Of a DNA stretch of 64,000 nucleotides, positions 8,531 to 16,268 are shown piece after piece. A program made the position numbers and the translations under genes. This DNA comes from Caulobacter sp. RHG1 (GTDB lineage Bacteria > Pseudomonadota > Alphaproteobacteria > Caulobacterales > Caulobacteraceae), in contig NZ_SMZP01000008.1 in assembly GCF_013181195.1 (NCBI RefSeq), positions 302,475 through 366,474 of the forward strand. The letters run 5' to 3'. The notes beneath the pieces are model-generated. The model searched no databases. It had not been told where the DNA came from and saw nothing but the letters and a program-made list of their open reading frames with translations. Position 1 is the stretch's first letter. Each line of letters starts with the position of its first letter.

Positions 8531-10687
8531 CGGGACAGTGTCCTTGGCGCTTAGCACCGCCACCGACGCTCCAGCCGCCACCACCCGCTCCACGCCCAAC
8601 AGCCTGGCGATATCCGCCGCCGGCGCGGGGCGGCTGATGAAGTAGCCCTGGATCTCGGCACAGCCCTGGCCGCGCAGGGCGTCCAGCTGTTCCTGGGTCT
8701 CGACGCCCTCGGCCGTGGTGACCACGCCCATGCTGGCGCCCAGGTCGAGCACGGCCTTGATGATGGCCATGGCGTCGCTGTCGTCGAGGATGTCGCGGAC
8801 GAAGGTCTGGTCGATCTTGATCTTGTCGAACGGGAAGCTGCGCAGATAGCTCAGCGAGCTGTAGCCCGTGCCGAAGTCGTCCATCGAGATGCGCACGCCC
8901 AGGGCCTTCAGGTCGTGCAGCATCTGCATGTTGGCGACATTGTCCTGCAGCAGCACCGACTCGGTGATCTCCAGCTCCAGGCGTTGGGCGTCCAGGCCCG
9001 AGGCGGCCAGGGCCGAGACCACAGTGCGCACCAGGCCACGATCGCGGAACTGGGCCGGCGACAGGTTCACCGCCAGGCGCACGTGCTCGGGCCAGTGGGC
9101 GGCCTCGGCGCAGGCTTCGCGCAGCACCCATTCGCCCAGCGGGACGATCAGGCCGATCTCCTCGGCCAGCGGAATGAAGTCGGCCGGCGAGACCATGCCC
9201 CGGTCGGGGTGGCGCCAGCGCAGCAGGGCCTCGCAGCCCGTCACGCGCTCGTCGCCCAGGTGGTAGAGCGGCTGGTAGAACAGCTCGAACTCGCCGGCCT
9301 GCAGCGCGCGGCGCAGGTCCAGCTCCAGGGCGCGGCGCGCCTGCAGCTGCTCGTCCATGGCGCGTTCGAAGAAGTGGAAGGCCCCTCGGCCGTCGCCCTT
9401 GGCGCGGTACAGGGCCATGTCGGCCTTCTTCAGCAGTTCGTCGGCGTCCTCGCCGTCCGAGGGCGCGGCGGCGACGCCGACGCTGGCGCCGATCACCACC
9501 TGATGGCCCTGCAGGTCGAACGGGGCCGACATCGCCTCGACGATGCGGCCGGCCAGGCGGGTGGCGCCGGTCATGTCGTCCAGGCCGGTCTGGACCACGG
9601 CGAACTCGTCGCCGCCCAGGCGCGCGACGGTGTCGCCCTCGCGCACGCAGCCGCGCAGGCGTTCGGCGGCCTCGCGCAGCAGGGCGTCGCCCAGCGGATG
9701 GCCCAGCGTGTCGTTGACGGTCTTGAAGCGGTCCAGGTCGATGAAGTGCACGGCCAACTGGTCGCCCTTGCGCGCCCGGCGGGCCAGGGCCTCGGACAGC
9801 GACTTCTGGAACAGCACCCGGTTGGGCAGCTCGGTGAGCGGATCGTAGTGAGCCAGACGCGCGATCTGGGCCTCGGCCCGCTTGCGCTCGGCGATGTCCT
9901 CGGAGACGCCCAGCAGGTACTCGGCATGGCCCTCGGCGTTGCGCAGGGCGATCTTCTTGGTGCGCAGGATGGCCGTCGAGCCGTCGCGGCGCGGCACCAA
10001 GTCTTCCTCGATGACCCGGACCTCGCCGGAATCGAGCACCTCGCGGTCGCGCTCCACATAGAGGGCGGCGAGCGCCTCGCCATGGACGTCGGCGTCGGTC
10101 CTGCCGATCACTTCGCTGCGCGGCAGGCCCAGGGTCTTCTCGCCGGCGCGGTTCAGCAGCACGTAGCGATGGTCGTGGGCGTTCTTGACGAACACCATCG
10201 AGGGCATGGCCTCGACGATGGCGGTCATGAAGGTCTGGGCGCGCTCGACCTCCGCCTTCGCCTCGGCGAGTTCGGCCACACCGCGGCGGTTGGTCTCGTT
10301 GGCGGCCTGCAGCAGCCCCAGCACCGTGCCGACGCCCAGATAGCGGCCGGCCTCGGTGACGATGAAGCCGCGCAACAGGTCCGAGGCGCGGTACGACAGG
10401 CTGTCGGTGGTGAACGAGGCCAGCTCGGTGTCGGCGTCGACGACCAGCGGCTCACGATCCATCAGGGTCGAGATCGGTCGGTTGGCATACAGGGCGCGGC
10501 CGTACTCGGCGGCCATGCGCAGGAAGAAGGCGTTGCGCTCGACGATGCCGATCGGCCGGTTGTCGTCATCGACCACCGGAACGATCAGGGTGTCGGGCTC
10601 CGCGCGGAACCGCTCGTACAGAGACTTGCCGAGATCCTCCTGACGCGCCGGCGCCAGCGAAGAAACCGTATCCCTCAAGGTGAACAT
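8477..10687 (-). CDS. CBS-PAS-GGDEF-EAL c-di-GMP signalling protein
   Basis: The protein has 736 residues. A CBS pair (about 1-135) is followed by a short coiled helix, a PAS domain (about 150-265), GGDEF and EAL. The GGDEF motif (358-362) is intact and is preceded five residues earlier by an RxxD inhibitory site (REGD), so cyclase activity is possible. The EAL domain (motif 486-488) also keeps NLSP, LEITES, DDFGTG, KIDQTF and AEGVET, so c-di-GMP phosphodiesterase activity is likely. There are no membrane helices. ATG 10687 has GGAGG 7 nt upstream, inside a hairpin. About 17 C-terminal residues (ILPRDAGEVAQRAGGG) come from the adjoining repeat. Confidence 0.93.
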   Translation of the reverse strand: MFTLRDTVSSLAPARQEDLGKSLYERFRAEPDTLIVPVVDDDNRPIGIVERNAFFLRMAAEYGRALYANRPISTLMDREPLVVDADTELASFTTDSLSYRASDLLRGFIVTEAGRYLGVGTVLGLLQAANETNRRGVAELAEAKAEVERAQTFMTAIVEAMPSMVFVKNAHDHRYVLLNRAGEKTLGLPRSEVIGRTDADVHGEALAALYVERDREVLDSGEVRVIEEDLVPRRDGSTAILRTKKIALRNAEGHAEYLLGVSEDIAERKRAEAQIARLAHYDPLTELPNRVLFQKSLSEALARRARKGDQLAVHFIDLDRFKTVNDTLGHPLGDALLREAAERLRGCVREGDTVARLGGDEFAVVQTGLDDMTGATRLAGRIVEAMSAPFDLQGHQVVIGASVGVAAAPSDGEDADELLKKADMALYRAKGDGRGAFHFFERAMDEQLQARRALELDLRRALQAGEFELFYQPLYHLGDERVTGCEALLRWRHPDRGMVSPADFIPLAEEIGLIVPLGEWVLREACAEAAHWPEHVRLAVNLSPAQFRDRGLVRTVVSALAASGLDAQRLELEITESVLLQDNVANMQMLHDLKALGVRISMDDFGTGYSSLSYLRSFPFDKIKIDQTFVRDILDDSDAMAIIKAVLDLGASMGVVTTAEGVETQEQLDALRGQGCAEIQGYFISRPAPAADIARLLGVERVVAAGASVAVLSAKDTVPMILPRDAGEVAQRAGGG

Positions 10688-10694
10688 CAATACG

Positions 10695-10714
10695 CCTCCA
10701 CTCGCGAGCGGAGG
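10695..10714 (-). promoter_or_regulatory. Leader hairpin covering the ribosome binding site of the GGDEF-EAL gene
   Basis: On the transcript, CCUCCGCU pairs with AGUGGAGG (one G-U pair) around a CGCG loop. The GGAGG strand is the ribosome binding site, 7 nt before the start codon. At DNA level it is also a 20-bp near-palindrome, so a protein operator is an alternative. Confidence 0.6.
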
Positions 10715-10851
10715 AGCCATTCACTCGGCTAACGACGTGATAATGGCGGAGCTGTTGACGGCGGATTTCGCGAAACATTCATGCAGCCGTCACAGTGCTT
10801 GCAGGCATTTTTACCGGTTTTCCCGCCAAGCGGTGAGATGCAACCCTGGCG

Positions 10852-11484
10852 CTACTTTTCCGTGTCCAGGAAATCGCGGCCTGCAAAGTCCGGCGCCGCC
10901 ACCTCGACCACCGGTTCGTCGCGGTCGTCGAACTCGGTGCGCAGGGCCCGGCTCATCACCGCATGCATCTCGTAGAGGCAGGTGATGTAGGTCAGCTCCA
11001 GGATCTGCTCGTCGTCGAGAAACGCCTTCAGGGCGGCGAACACGCCATCGGCGATGCGGCCGCCATCGAGCACCAGGCCGTCGGCATAGGCCAGCACCGC
11101 CCGCTCGTGCGCGTCGAACAGATCCGACACCGGCCAGTGCGGCACGGCGGCGATCTTCTCCTCCGAGACCCCCAGCCCCCGCAGCGACTTGCAGTGCTGG
11201 GAGAACACGAACTGGCTGCCCCGCGCCCAGCCGGCCCTCGTCTGGGCCAGTTCGCGCAGGATCGGATCCAGCTTTCGGGCCGGGTCGCGGTAGAGGGCGA
11301 AGCCCTGCGAGGCGTGACGGAGGATGTCGGGACTGCCGGCGAACACGGTCCACCAGTCGCCGCGCGTGCCGGTGGCGGTGCCGGGCTCGCTCACCGGATC
11401 CCGGTCGTCGAAGAGCAGGTCGTAGAGCTTGCGGGTGCGCTCGTCGGCGACCTCGGCGCGGGGGACCTGGCGCAGGCGCGGCAT
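10852..11484 (-). CDS. Carboxymuconolactone decarboxylase / AhpD-like family protein
   Basis: The protein has 210 residues and the all-helical AhpD/CMD fold. Visible family landmarks are RELAQTRAGWARGSQFVFSQH near residue 95 and ELTYITCLYEMHAVM near 175. The second cysteine of the AhpD CxxC redox pair is absent (HCKSL only), so peroxidase activity through a disulfide pair is doubtful. It may be a decarboxylase-like or non-redox member. Its ATG overlaps the stop of the upstream VOC gene in TGATG, so the two are translationally coupled and probably act together. Confidence 0.8.
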   Translation of the reverse strand: MPRLRQVPRAEVADERTRKLYDLLFDDRDPVSEPGTATGTRGDWWTVFAGSPDILRHASQGFALYRDPARKLDPILRELAQTRAGWARGSQFVFSQHCKSLRGLGVSEEKIAAVPHWPVSDLFDAHERAVLAYADGLVLDGGRIADGVFAALKAFLDDEQILELTYITCLYEMHAVMSRALRTEFDDRDEPVVEVAAPDFAGRDFLDTEK

Positions 11485-12008
11485 CAGGCGTGCGCCGTGA
11501 CGCCGGCCGGCTCGTGCGCGACATCGGCGGCGGCGAAGTCGCGGGTGAAGGCGGCCAGCTCCATCATGATCCCGTTGGGATCGGTGAAATAGACCGAGCG
11601 CACGAAGACGCCGGGATGCGGTTCGCGCGCCACGCCCATCGGACTGTCGTCGTGGCTGACCACCATGGGAAAGGCCGGGACGCCGGCGGCCTGCAGCCGC
11701 TGCAGGCAAGCCTCCAGGTCGGCCTCGTCGACGGTGAAGGCCACGTGATTCATCGAGCCGACCGCGGTCTTGGAGTCGGCCGGGAACGACCGCACCGAGG
11801 CGATCCCGGGCGCGGCCGCGGGGGTCGTCGGCCACCAGAAGAACGCCAGGCACGACCCGCCGCCGCAGTCGAAGAAGAAGTGCTGCCCGCCGTCCGGCAA
11901 GGCCACCGTCTTGACCAGCGGCATGCCCAAGACCTCGGTATAGAACCTGACGGTCTCGCCCATGTCGCGGCAGACCAGAGCCAGGTGATTGACGCCGGTG
12001 ATCTTCAT
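11484..12008 (-). CDS. VOC (glyoxalase/dioxygenase-fold) family protein
   Basis: The protein has 174 residues with two beta-alpha-beta-beta-beta modules. The start, ITGVNHLALVCRDM, places a metal-ligand histidine at the usual position; MNHVAFTV gives the second, and FTDPNGIMMELAAF supplies the C-terminal glutamate. This metal set fits an extradiol dioxygenase- or glyoxalase-type lyase; the substrate is unknown. GGAAG lies before ATG 12008. It overlaps the AhpD-like gene by one base, which suggests both act on the same, perhaps aromatic or lactone, compound. That link is inference. Confidence 0.85.
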   Translation of the reverse strand: MKITGVNHLALVCRDMGETVRFYTEVLGMPLVKTVALPDGGQHFFFDCGGGSCLAFFWWPTTPAAAPGIASVRSFPADSKTAVGSMNHVAFTVDEADLEACLQRLQAAGVPAFPMVVSHDDSPMGVAREPHPGVFVRSVYFTDPNGIMMELAAFTRDFAAADVAHEPAGVTAHA

Positions 12009-12121
12009 CTCGGCTTCCTCCCTGGGCGGGAGGTTACGCCGATGGGGCTGGGCGTCGAGCTTGCCGTTGGGGCGCCTGCCCAAACCCCAAAAATCCGTTT
12101 CCCCGGCGAAACGGTAGGCGG

Positions 12122-12475
12122 CTACTCCCGCTTGGCGTCGCCGATCACCACCTGGCCGATCCAGCTGACGACGCCCGTGACCACAGCCGCCTGCACACCC
12201 GCCCACAGGCCGTTGACCTCCATCCCCGGCACGACCAGCGACACCAGGCCGATCATCGCAGCGTTCACCACCAGCAGGAACAGGCCCAGGGTCAGGACCG
12301 TGAGGGGGAAGGTCAGCACCGTCACCACCGGCCGCACGATGGCGTTGACGATCCCCAGCAGGAAGCCGGCCATCAGCAGGGTCTTCCAGCCTTCGGCGAC
12401 GACGCCGGTGATCAGGCGGTCCGATAGCCACAGCCCGGCGGCGGCGATCAGGATGCGAAGAATGAAGCGGATCAT
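12122..12475 (-). CDS. Four-helix membrane protein, phage-holin-4 superfamily (YvlD-like)
   Basis: The protein has 117 residues with four hydrophobic helices and short loops. It begins IRFILRILIAAAGLWLSDRLI and contains GIVNAIVRPVVTVLTFPLTV, the most conserved part of the so-called mycobacterial 4 TMS holin family (PF04020). Despite the name, chromosomal members are not proven holins; they are small inner-membrane proteins of unknown role. ATG 12475 has GGAAAGAG upstream. It is divergent from rpoH across 228 bp. Confidence 0.82.
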   Translation of the reverse strand: MIRFILRILIAAAGLWLSDRLITGVVAEGWKTLLMAGFLLGIVNAIVRPVVTVLTFPLTVLTLGLFLLVVNAAMIGLVSLVVPGMEVNGLWAGVQAAVVTGVVSWIGQVVIGDAKRE

Positions 12476-12703
12476 GCGACTCTCTTTCCTTGGGATTCGG
12501 ACCCAGATTTCCTGAAGAGTGGCCGATCGCGCGGCCCGATCAAAGTGCCGCCGCATTCGTACAATATCCAAGCGCTGAACTCGGACATTACAAATGCGTT
12601 ACCACCCTTTCGCCCGCAATTTCGCGAACTATCTATCCTCTCGTGTGGGGGATGATCGCGCGCGATTGGCGAGCGGATCCGCACGCAAGGGGATATGAAG
12701 ACC

Positions 12704-13591
12704 ATGGCCGTGAATTCTCTATCGGTGATGTCGCCGGACGGCGGCCTGTCGCGCTACCTGACCGAAATCCGCAAGTTCCCGATGCTGCCCAAGGACGAGG
12801 AGTTCATGCTCGCCCAGCGCTGGAAGGAACATCAGGACAGCGACGCCGCCCACAAGATGGTCACCTCGCACCTGCGTCTCGTGGCGAAGATCGCCATGGG
12901 CTATCGCGGCTACGGCCTGCCGATCGGCGAAGTGATTTCCGAAGGCAATGTCGGCCTGATGCAGGCGGTCAAGAAGTTCGAGCCCGACAAGGGCTTCCGC
13001 CTGGCGACCTACGCCATGTGGTGGATCCGCGCCTCGATCCAGGAGTACATCCTGCGCTCGTGGTCGCTGGTGAAGATGGGCACGACCGCCGCGCAGAAGA
13101 AGCTGTTCTTCAACCTGCGCAAGGCCAAGAGCCAGATCGCCGCCTTCCAGGAAGGCGACCTGCGCCCCGACCAGGTCAGCGCCATCGCCACCAAGCTGGG
13201 CGTGCTGGACAGCGAGGTCATCTCGATGAACCGCCGCCTGTCGGGCCCTGACGCCTCGCTGAACGCCCCGCTGCGTTCGGACAGCGAGAGCGAGTGGCAG
13301 GACTGGCTGGCCGACGACGACCAGGTGTCGCAAGAGACCATGGTCGCCGAGAACGAGGAGAAGTCGCTGCGGATGTCGCTTCTGGAAGAAGCGATGGTCG
13401 AGCTGACCGACCGCGAGCGTCACATTCTCACGGAGCGTCGCCTGAAGGACGACCCGACCACCCTCGAGGAACTGGCCGCCCAGTACGGCGTCAGCCGCGA
13501 GCGGGTCCGCCAGATCGAGGTCCGGGCGTTCGAGAAGCTGCAGAAGAACATGCGCGAGGCGGCCGTCGCCAAGAACATGGTCGAAGCCTAA
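12704..13591 (+). CDS. rpoH: RNA polymerase sigma-32 factor RpoH (heat shock)
   Basis: RpoH directs RNA polymerase to heat-shock promoters. The 295-residue product has sigma regions 2 (EGNVGLMQAVKKFEP, then a DKGFRLATYAMWWIR promoter-melting helix) and 4 (a VSRERVRQIEVRAFEKLQ helix-turn-helix near the end). The sigma-32-specific RpoH box, QRWKEHQD, is near residue 37. The AAGGGG ribosome site (12687-12692) sits 11 nt before ATG 12704 and only about 2 nt before the in-frame ATG 12695, so 12704 is preferred; 12695 would add MKT. I did not find a confident sigma-32-type promoter in the 228-bp upstream gap. A terminator follows at 13617. Confidence 0.97.
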   Translation: MAVNSLSVMSPDGGLSRYLTEIRKFPMLPKDEEFMLAQRWKEHQDSDAAHKMVTSHLRLVAKIAMGYRGYGLPIGEVISEGNVGLMQAVKKFEPDKGFRLATYAMWWIRASIQEYILRSWSLVKMGTTAAQKKLFFNLRKAKSQIAAFQEGDLRPDQVSAIATKLGVLDSEVISMNRRLSGPDASLNAPLRSDSESEWQDWLADDDQVSQETMVAENEEKSLRMSLLEEAMVELTDRERHILTERRLKDDPTTLEELAAQYGVSRERVRQIEVRAFEKLQKNMREAAVAKNMVEA

Positions 13592-13616
13592 GCTTCTTCC
13601 TCAAGGTCTAGAGATC

Positions 13617-13649
13617 ACGCCCGGCGGCCTTGCGGTCGCCGGGCGTTTT
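13617..13649 (+). terminator. Rho-independent terminator of rpoH
   Basis: The stem ACGCCCGGCG pairs with CGCCGGGCGT (13617-13626 and 13637-13646), followed by TTTT to 13649. It starts 25 bp after the rpoH stop. Confidence 0.88.
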
Positions 13650-13665
13650 CGTGTGAAGCTTGGGC

Positions 13666-14094
13666 ATGACCGACGCTGACATCGCCAAGCTCGCCGAGGG
13701 CCTGCTGGATCACAGCCTGCCCAAGGCGGAATGGACCCACGCCGCCCACCTGACCGCCACCCTGCGCCTGGTCCGCACCCGCGACGCGGGGCTGGAGCGC
13801 GACCTGCCTGGCATCATCCGCGCCTACAACGTCGCCGTCGGCGGGGTGAATGACGATGCGGGCGGCTATCACGAGACGATCACCCAGGCGTACCTGGCGG
13901 CGATCCGGGCGTTCGCGGCGGCGCTGCCGGCGGGGACTTCGGACAGCGAGGCGGCGCGGCGACTGCTGGAGACGCCGCTGGCCGACAAGGACTGGCCGCT
14001 GACCCACTGGTCGCGCGAGCGGTTGTTCAGCGTCGAGGCGCGACGGGGCTGGGTCGAGCCGGACTTGAGGCCGCTGGAGGCCGGGCCAGCTTAG
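13666..14094 (+). CDS. Conserved hypothetical protein
   Basis: The protein has 142 residues, is probably all-helical and cytoplasmic, with no signal peptide or membrane helix. Histidines and tryptophans are notable (KAEWTHAAHLTATLRLVR near residue 22, DWPLTHWSRERLF near 110). I do not recognise the family with confidence. ATG 13666 is preferred over the TTG at 13660. The TAG stop lies in the first bases of a dispersed repeat (TTAGCGCCCC), so the repeat inserted at, or supplies, the gene end. Confidence 0.75.
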   Translation: MTDADIAKLAEGLLDHSLPKAEWTHAAHLTATLRLVRTRDAGLERDLPGIIRAYNVAVGGVNDDAGGYHETITQAYLAAIRAFAAALPAGTSDSEAARRLLETPLADKDWPLTHWSRERLFSVEARRGWVEPDLRPLEAGPA

Positions 14095-14224
14095 CGCCCC
14101 CTCCGTCACGCGGCTTCGCCGCGCGCCACCTCCCCCGTTTCACGGGTGAGGAGGATGCTTCTCCTCCCCTGCAAAGCGGGGGAGGTGGATCGGCGCGAAT
14201 ACGCGACGAGACGGAGGGGGCGCT
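14092..14224. repeat. Dispersed inverted repeat, copy 3 (C-run ends outside)
   Basis: The outer arms AGCGCCCCCTCCGT and ACGGAGGGGGCGCT (14093-14106 and 14211-14224) are perfect reverse complements. Two CTCCCCC/GGGGAG-type hairpins lie head to head in the centre. The arrangement is reversed relative to the copies at 3839 and 8411. Confidence 0.85.
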
Positions 14225-14304
14225 CCAGATCCTCGATCTTTCTCGCACCATCCCCATAAAAAACAGGAAGACCGCCCCCACCTCTCCAGTCTATCCCCGC
14301 CGCC

Positions 14305-15399
14305 ATGACCGGTCGCCTTTACGCCGTCCTGCGGGGCAAGAGCCCCATCCGTCCCATCGACGCCCTGCGCGGCGGGGCCGGCGCCCTCGTCGGCCTGCTG
14401 TTCGCCGGCTTGCTGGGGCGGTTCGCGGTCGGCGGCGGCGATTGGCTGCATCCGCTGCTGGTCGCCCCGATCGGCGCGTCGGCGGTGCTGGTCTTCGCCG
14501 TGCCCGCCAGCCCCCTGGCCCAGCCGCGGTCGGTGCTGGGCGGCAACCTCGTCTCGGCCTTCATCGGCATCACCGTAGCTCTGCTGGTTCCGCAGACCCT
14601 GGTCGCCGCGCCGCTGGCCGTGGGCCTGGCGATCGGAACCATGATGCTGCTGGGCTGCCTGCACCCGCCCGGCGGCGCCGTGGCGCTGATCTGCGTGATC
14701 GGCGGTCCGGCCGTGCGCGAGGCCGGTTTCCTCTTCGCGCTCAATCCGGTGCTGGTGGACTCAGCCCTGCTGGTCGCCGCCGGCATGGCCTGGGGACGGG
14801 TGACCGGCCACTCCTACCCCCACCGCGTTCCCGCGCCAGCCGCCAGCCCGCACCATACCAAGGACCCCACTCCCGCCGCCCGCATCGGCTACAGCCCCGT
14901 CGATCTGGACGCGGCCCTGGCCCGTTACGGCGAGCTGCTGGATGTCAGCCGCGAAGACCTGGACGCCCTGTTCCGCGAGGTCGAGATCTCGGCCCACCAG
15001 CGGCTGCACGGCCAGATCCGCTGCGGCGAGGTGATGTCGCGCGACGTCATCCGCCTGGACCGCGACCAGTCGGCCCAGAGCGCCCTGGCCTATCTCCAGG
15101 AGCACGAGTTGCGCGCCGCCCCGGTGGTCGACGAGGCCGGCCGCGTCATCGGCATGGCCCGCCGCGCCGAACTGCAGGCCAACCACCGCCGCACGGTCGA
15201 GGCGGCGCTGGATCCCTTCGTGCACAAGGTCATGGAAGGCACGCCGATCGCGGCCCTGCTGCCCATCCTGTCCAGCGGCCACACCCACGAGGCCATGGTC
15301 GTCGACGGCGAGCGGCGGCTGGTCGGCGTCATCACCCAGACCGACCTGATCGCGGTGCTCTATCGCGCCCACATCGTCGAGAGCGTCGCGGCCTCTTGA
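14305..15399 (+). CDS. HPP-family membrane protein with C-terminal CBS pair
   Basis: The protein has 364 residues. The first 175 hold about four or five membrane helices with the HPP signature HPPGGAVALI near residue 113. A linker of about 50 residues leads to two CBS domains (about 235-355; ITQTDLIAVL at the end), which commonly bind adenine nucleotides and gate the attached domain. Some HPP proteins carry nitrite in plastids and cyanobacteria; whether that holds here is unknown. The product is probably an inner-membrane transporter gated by the CBS pair. A GST gene follows 50 bp downstream. Confidence 0.88.
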   Translation: MTGRLYAVLRGKSPIRPIDALRGGAGALVGLLFAGLLGRFAVGGGDWLHPLLVAPIGASAVLVFAVPASPLAQPRSVLGGNLVSAFIGITVALLVPQTLVAAPLAVGLAIGTMMLLGCLHPPGGAVALICVIGGPAVREAGFLFALNPVLVDSALLVAAGMAWGRVTGHSYPHRVPAPAASPHHTKDPTPAARIGYSPVDLDAALARYGELLDVSREDLDALFREVEISAHQRLHGQIRCGEVMSRDVIRLDRDQSAQSALAYLQEHELRAAPVVDEAGRVIGMARRAELQANHRRTVEAALDPFVHKVMEGTPIAALLPILSSGHTHEAMVVDGERRLVGVITQTDLIAVLYRAHIVESVAAS

Positions 15400-15449
15400 C
15401 GGGAGCGGGCATCGTTCCGCCACTGTCGGAAAAAGGCAGGGAGCGCCGC

Positions 15450-16112
15450 ATGATCATCGTCCACCACCTGAACAACTCGCGCAGCCAGCGGGTGCTGTGG
15501 CTGCTGGAGGAGCTGGGCGTCCCCTACGAGGTCAAGCGCTACGAGCGCGACGCCAAGACCATGCTGGCCCCGCCCGAGCTGAAGGCCATCCATCCACTGG
15601 GCAAGTCTCCCGTGATCACCGACGGCGACAAGGTGGTGGCCGAGACCGGCGCGATCGTCGAATACATCATCGAGACCTATGGCCAGGGTCGGCTGATCCC
15701 GGCGGCCGGGAGTCCCGAGCGCCTGCGCTATACCTACTGGCTGCACTATGCCGAGGGCTCGGCCATGACGCCCCTGCTTCTGAAGCTGGTCTTCACCGCC
15801 CTGCCCGCCCGCGCGCCGGGCCTGATGAAGGGCCTGGTCAAGTCGATCGCCAACAAGGCGCAGGCTGGCTTCGTCGACCCGCAGATCAAGGCCCATGTCG
15901 ACTACTGGGAGGCCGAGCTTTCCAGGTCCGAATGGTTCGCGGGCAGCGCCTTCACCGCCGCCGACATCGCGATGAGCTTCCCGCTGGAAGCCGGCGCGGC
16001 GCGCGGCGGCGCGGGCAGCCGGCCGCATGTGAAGGCGTTCCTCGACAGGATCCACGCCCGCCCCGCCTACCAGCGGGCCCTCGAGCGCGGCGGTCCCTAC
16101 GCCTATGCCTGA
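15450..16112 (+). CDS. Glutathione S-transferase family protein
   Basis: The protein has 220 residues and the standard GST two-domain layout. The thioredoxin-like N-domain (1-80) starts IIVHHLNNSRSQRVLWLLEE, with the catalytic serine expected in SRSQR. The cis-proline is in PLGKSPVI (about 50) and the glutathione gamma-glutamyl contact is in AETGAIVEYI (about 66). The helical C-domain ends in ARPAYQRALERGGPY, typical of bacterial GSTs. GCAGGGAG precedes ATG 15450. The substrate is unknown; a cytoplasmic detoxification role is usual for the family. Confidence 0.93.
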   Translation: MIIVHHLNNSRSQRVLWLLEELGVPYEVKRYERDAKTMLAPPELKAIHPLGKSPVITDGDKVVAETGAIVEYIIETYGQGRLIPAAGSPERLRYTYWLHYAEGSAMTPLLLKLVFTALPARAPGLMKGLVKSIANKAQAGFVDPQIKAHVDYWEAELSRSEWFAGSAFTAADIAMSFPLEAGAARGGAGSRPHVKAFLDRIHARPAYQRALERGGPYAYA

Positions 16113-16218
16113 CACGCTGCAGGCAGGTACGAACGAAAGTTAAACGAAATAACAACGGTCGGACTCTGACCGCGACAACTTGCCGCGCATGACCAATACC
16201 TGAAATGAGGCGGATCAT

Positions 16219-16232
16219 TTCCCCATGGGGAA
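16219..16232. promoter_or_regulatory. Perfect 14-bp palindrome upstream of the porin gene
   Basis: TTCCCCATGGGGAA is its own reverse complement. It sits 33 bp before the porin start, so it could be a protein operator or the first of two hairpins in the leader. Confidence 0.45.
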
Positions 16233-16245
16233 GCGATTAACCTTT

Positions 16246-16268
16246 ATGGCCCAAGAAGCAGGGCCATG
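16246..16268 (+). promoter_or_regulatory. Leader hairpin that includes the porin start codon
   Basis: ATGGCCC (16246-16252) pairs perfectly with GGGCCAT (16261-16267) around an 8-nt loop. The start codon (16266-16268) and the only AGGG-like ribosome site are in the 3' arm, so the folded leader would block initiation. Confidence 0.55.

Noticed and set aside
12095..12114. Hairpin CCGTTT/AAACGG between the holin-like and VOC genes
   Set aside because: Stem is only 6 bp and no T-tract is present on either strand.
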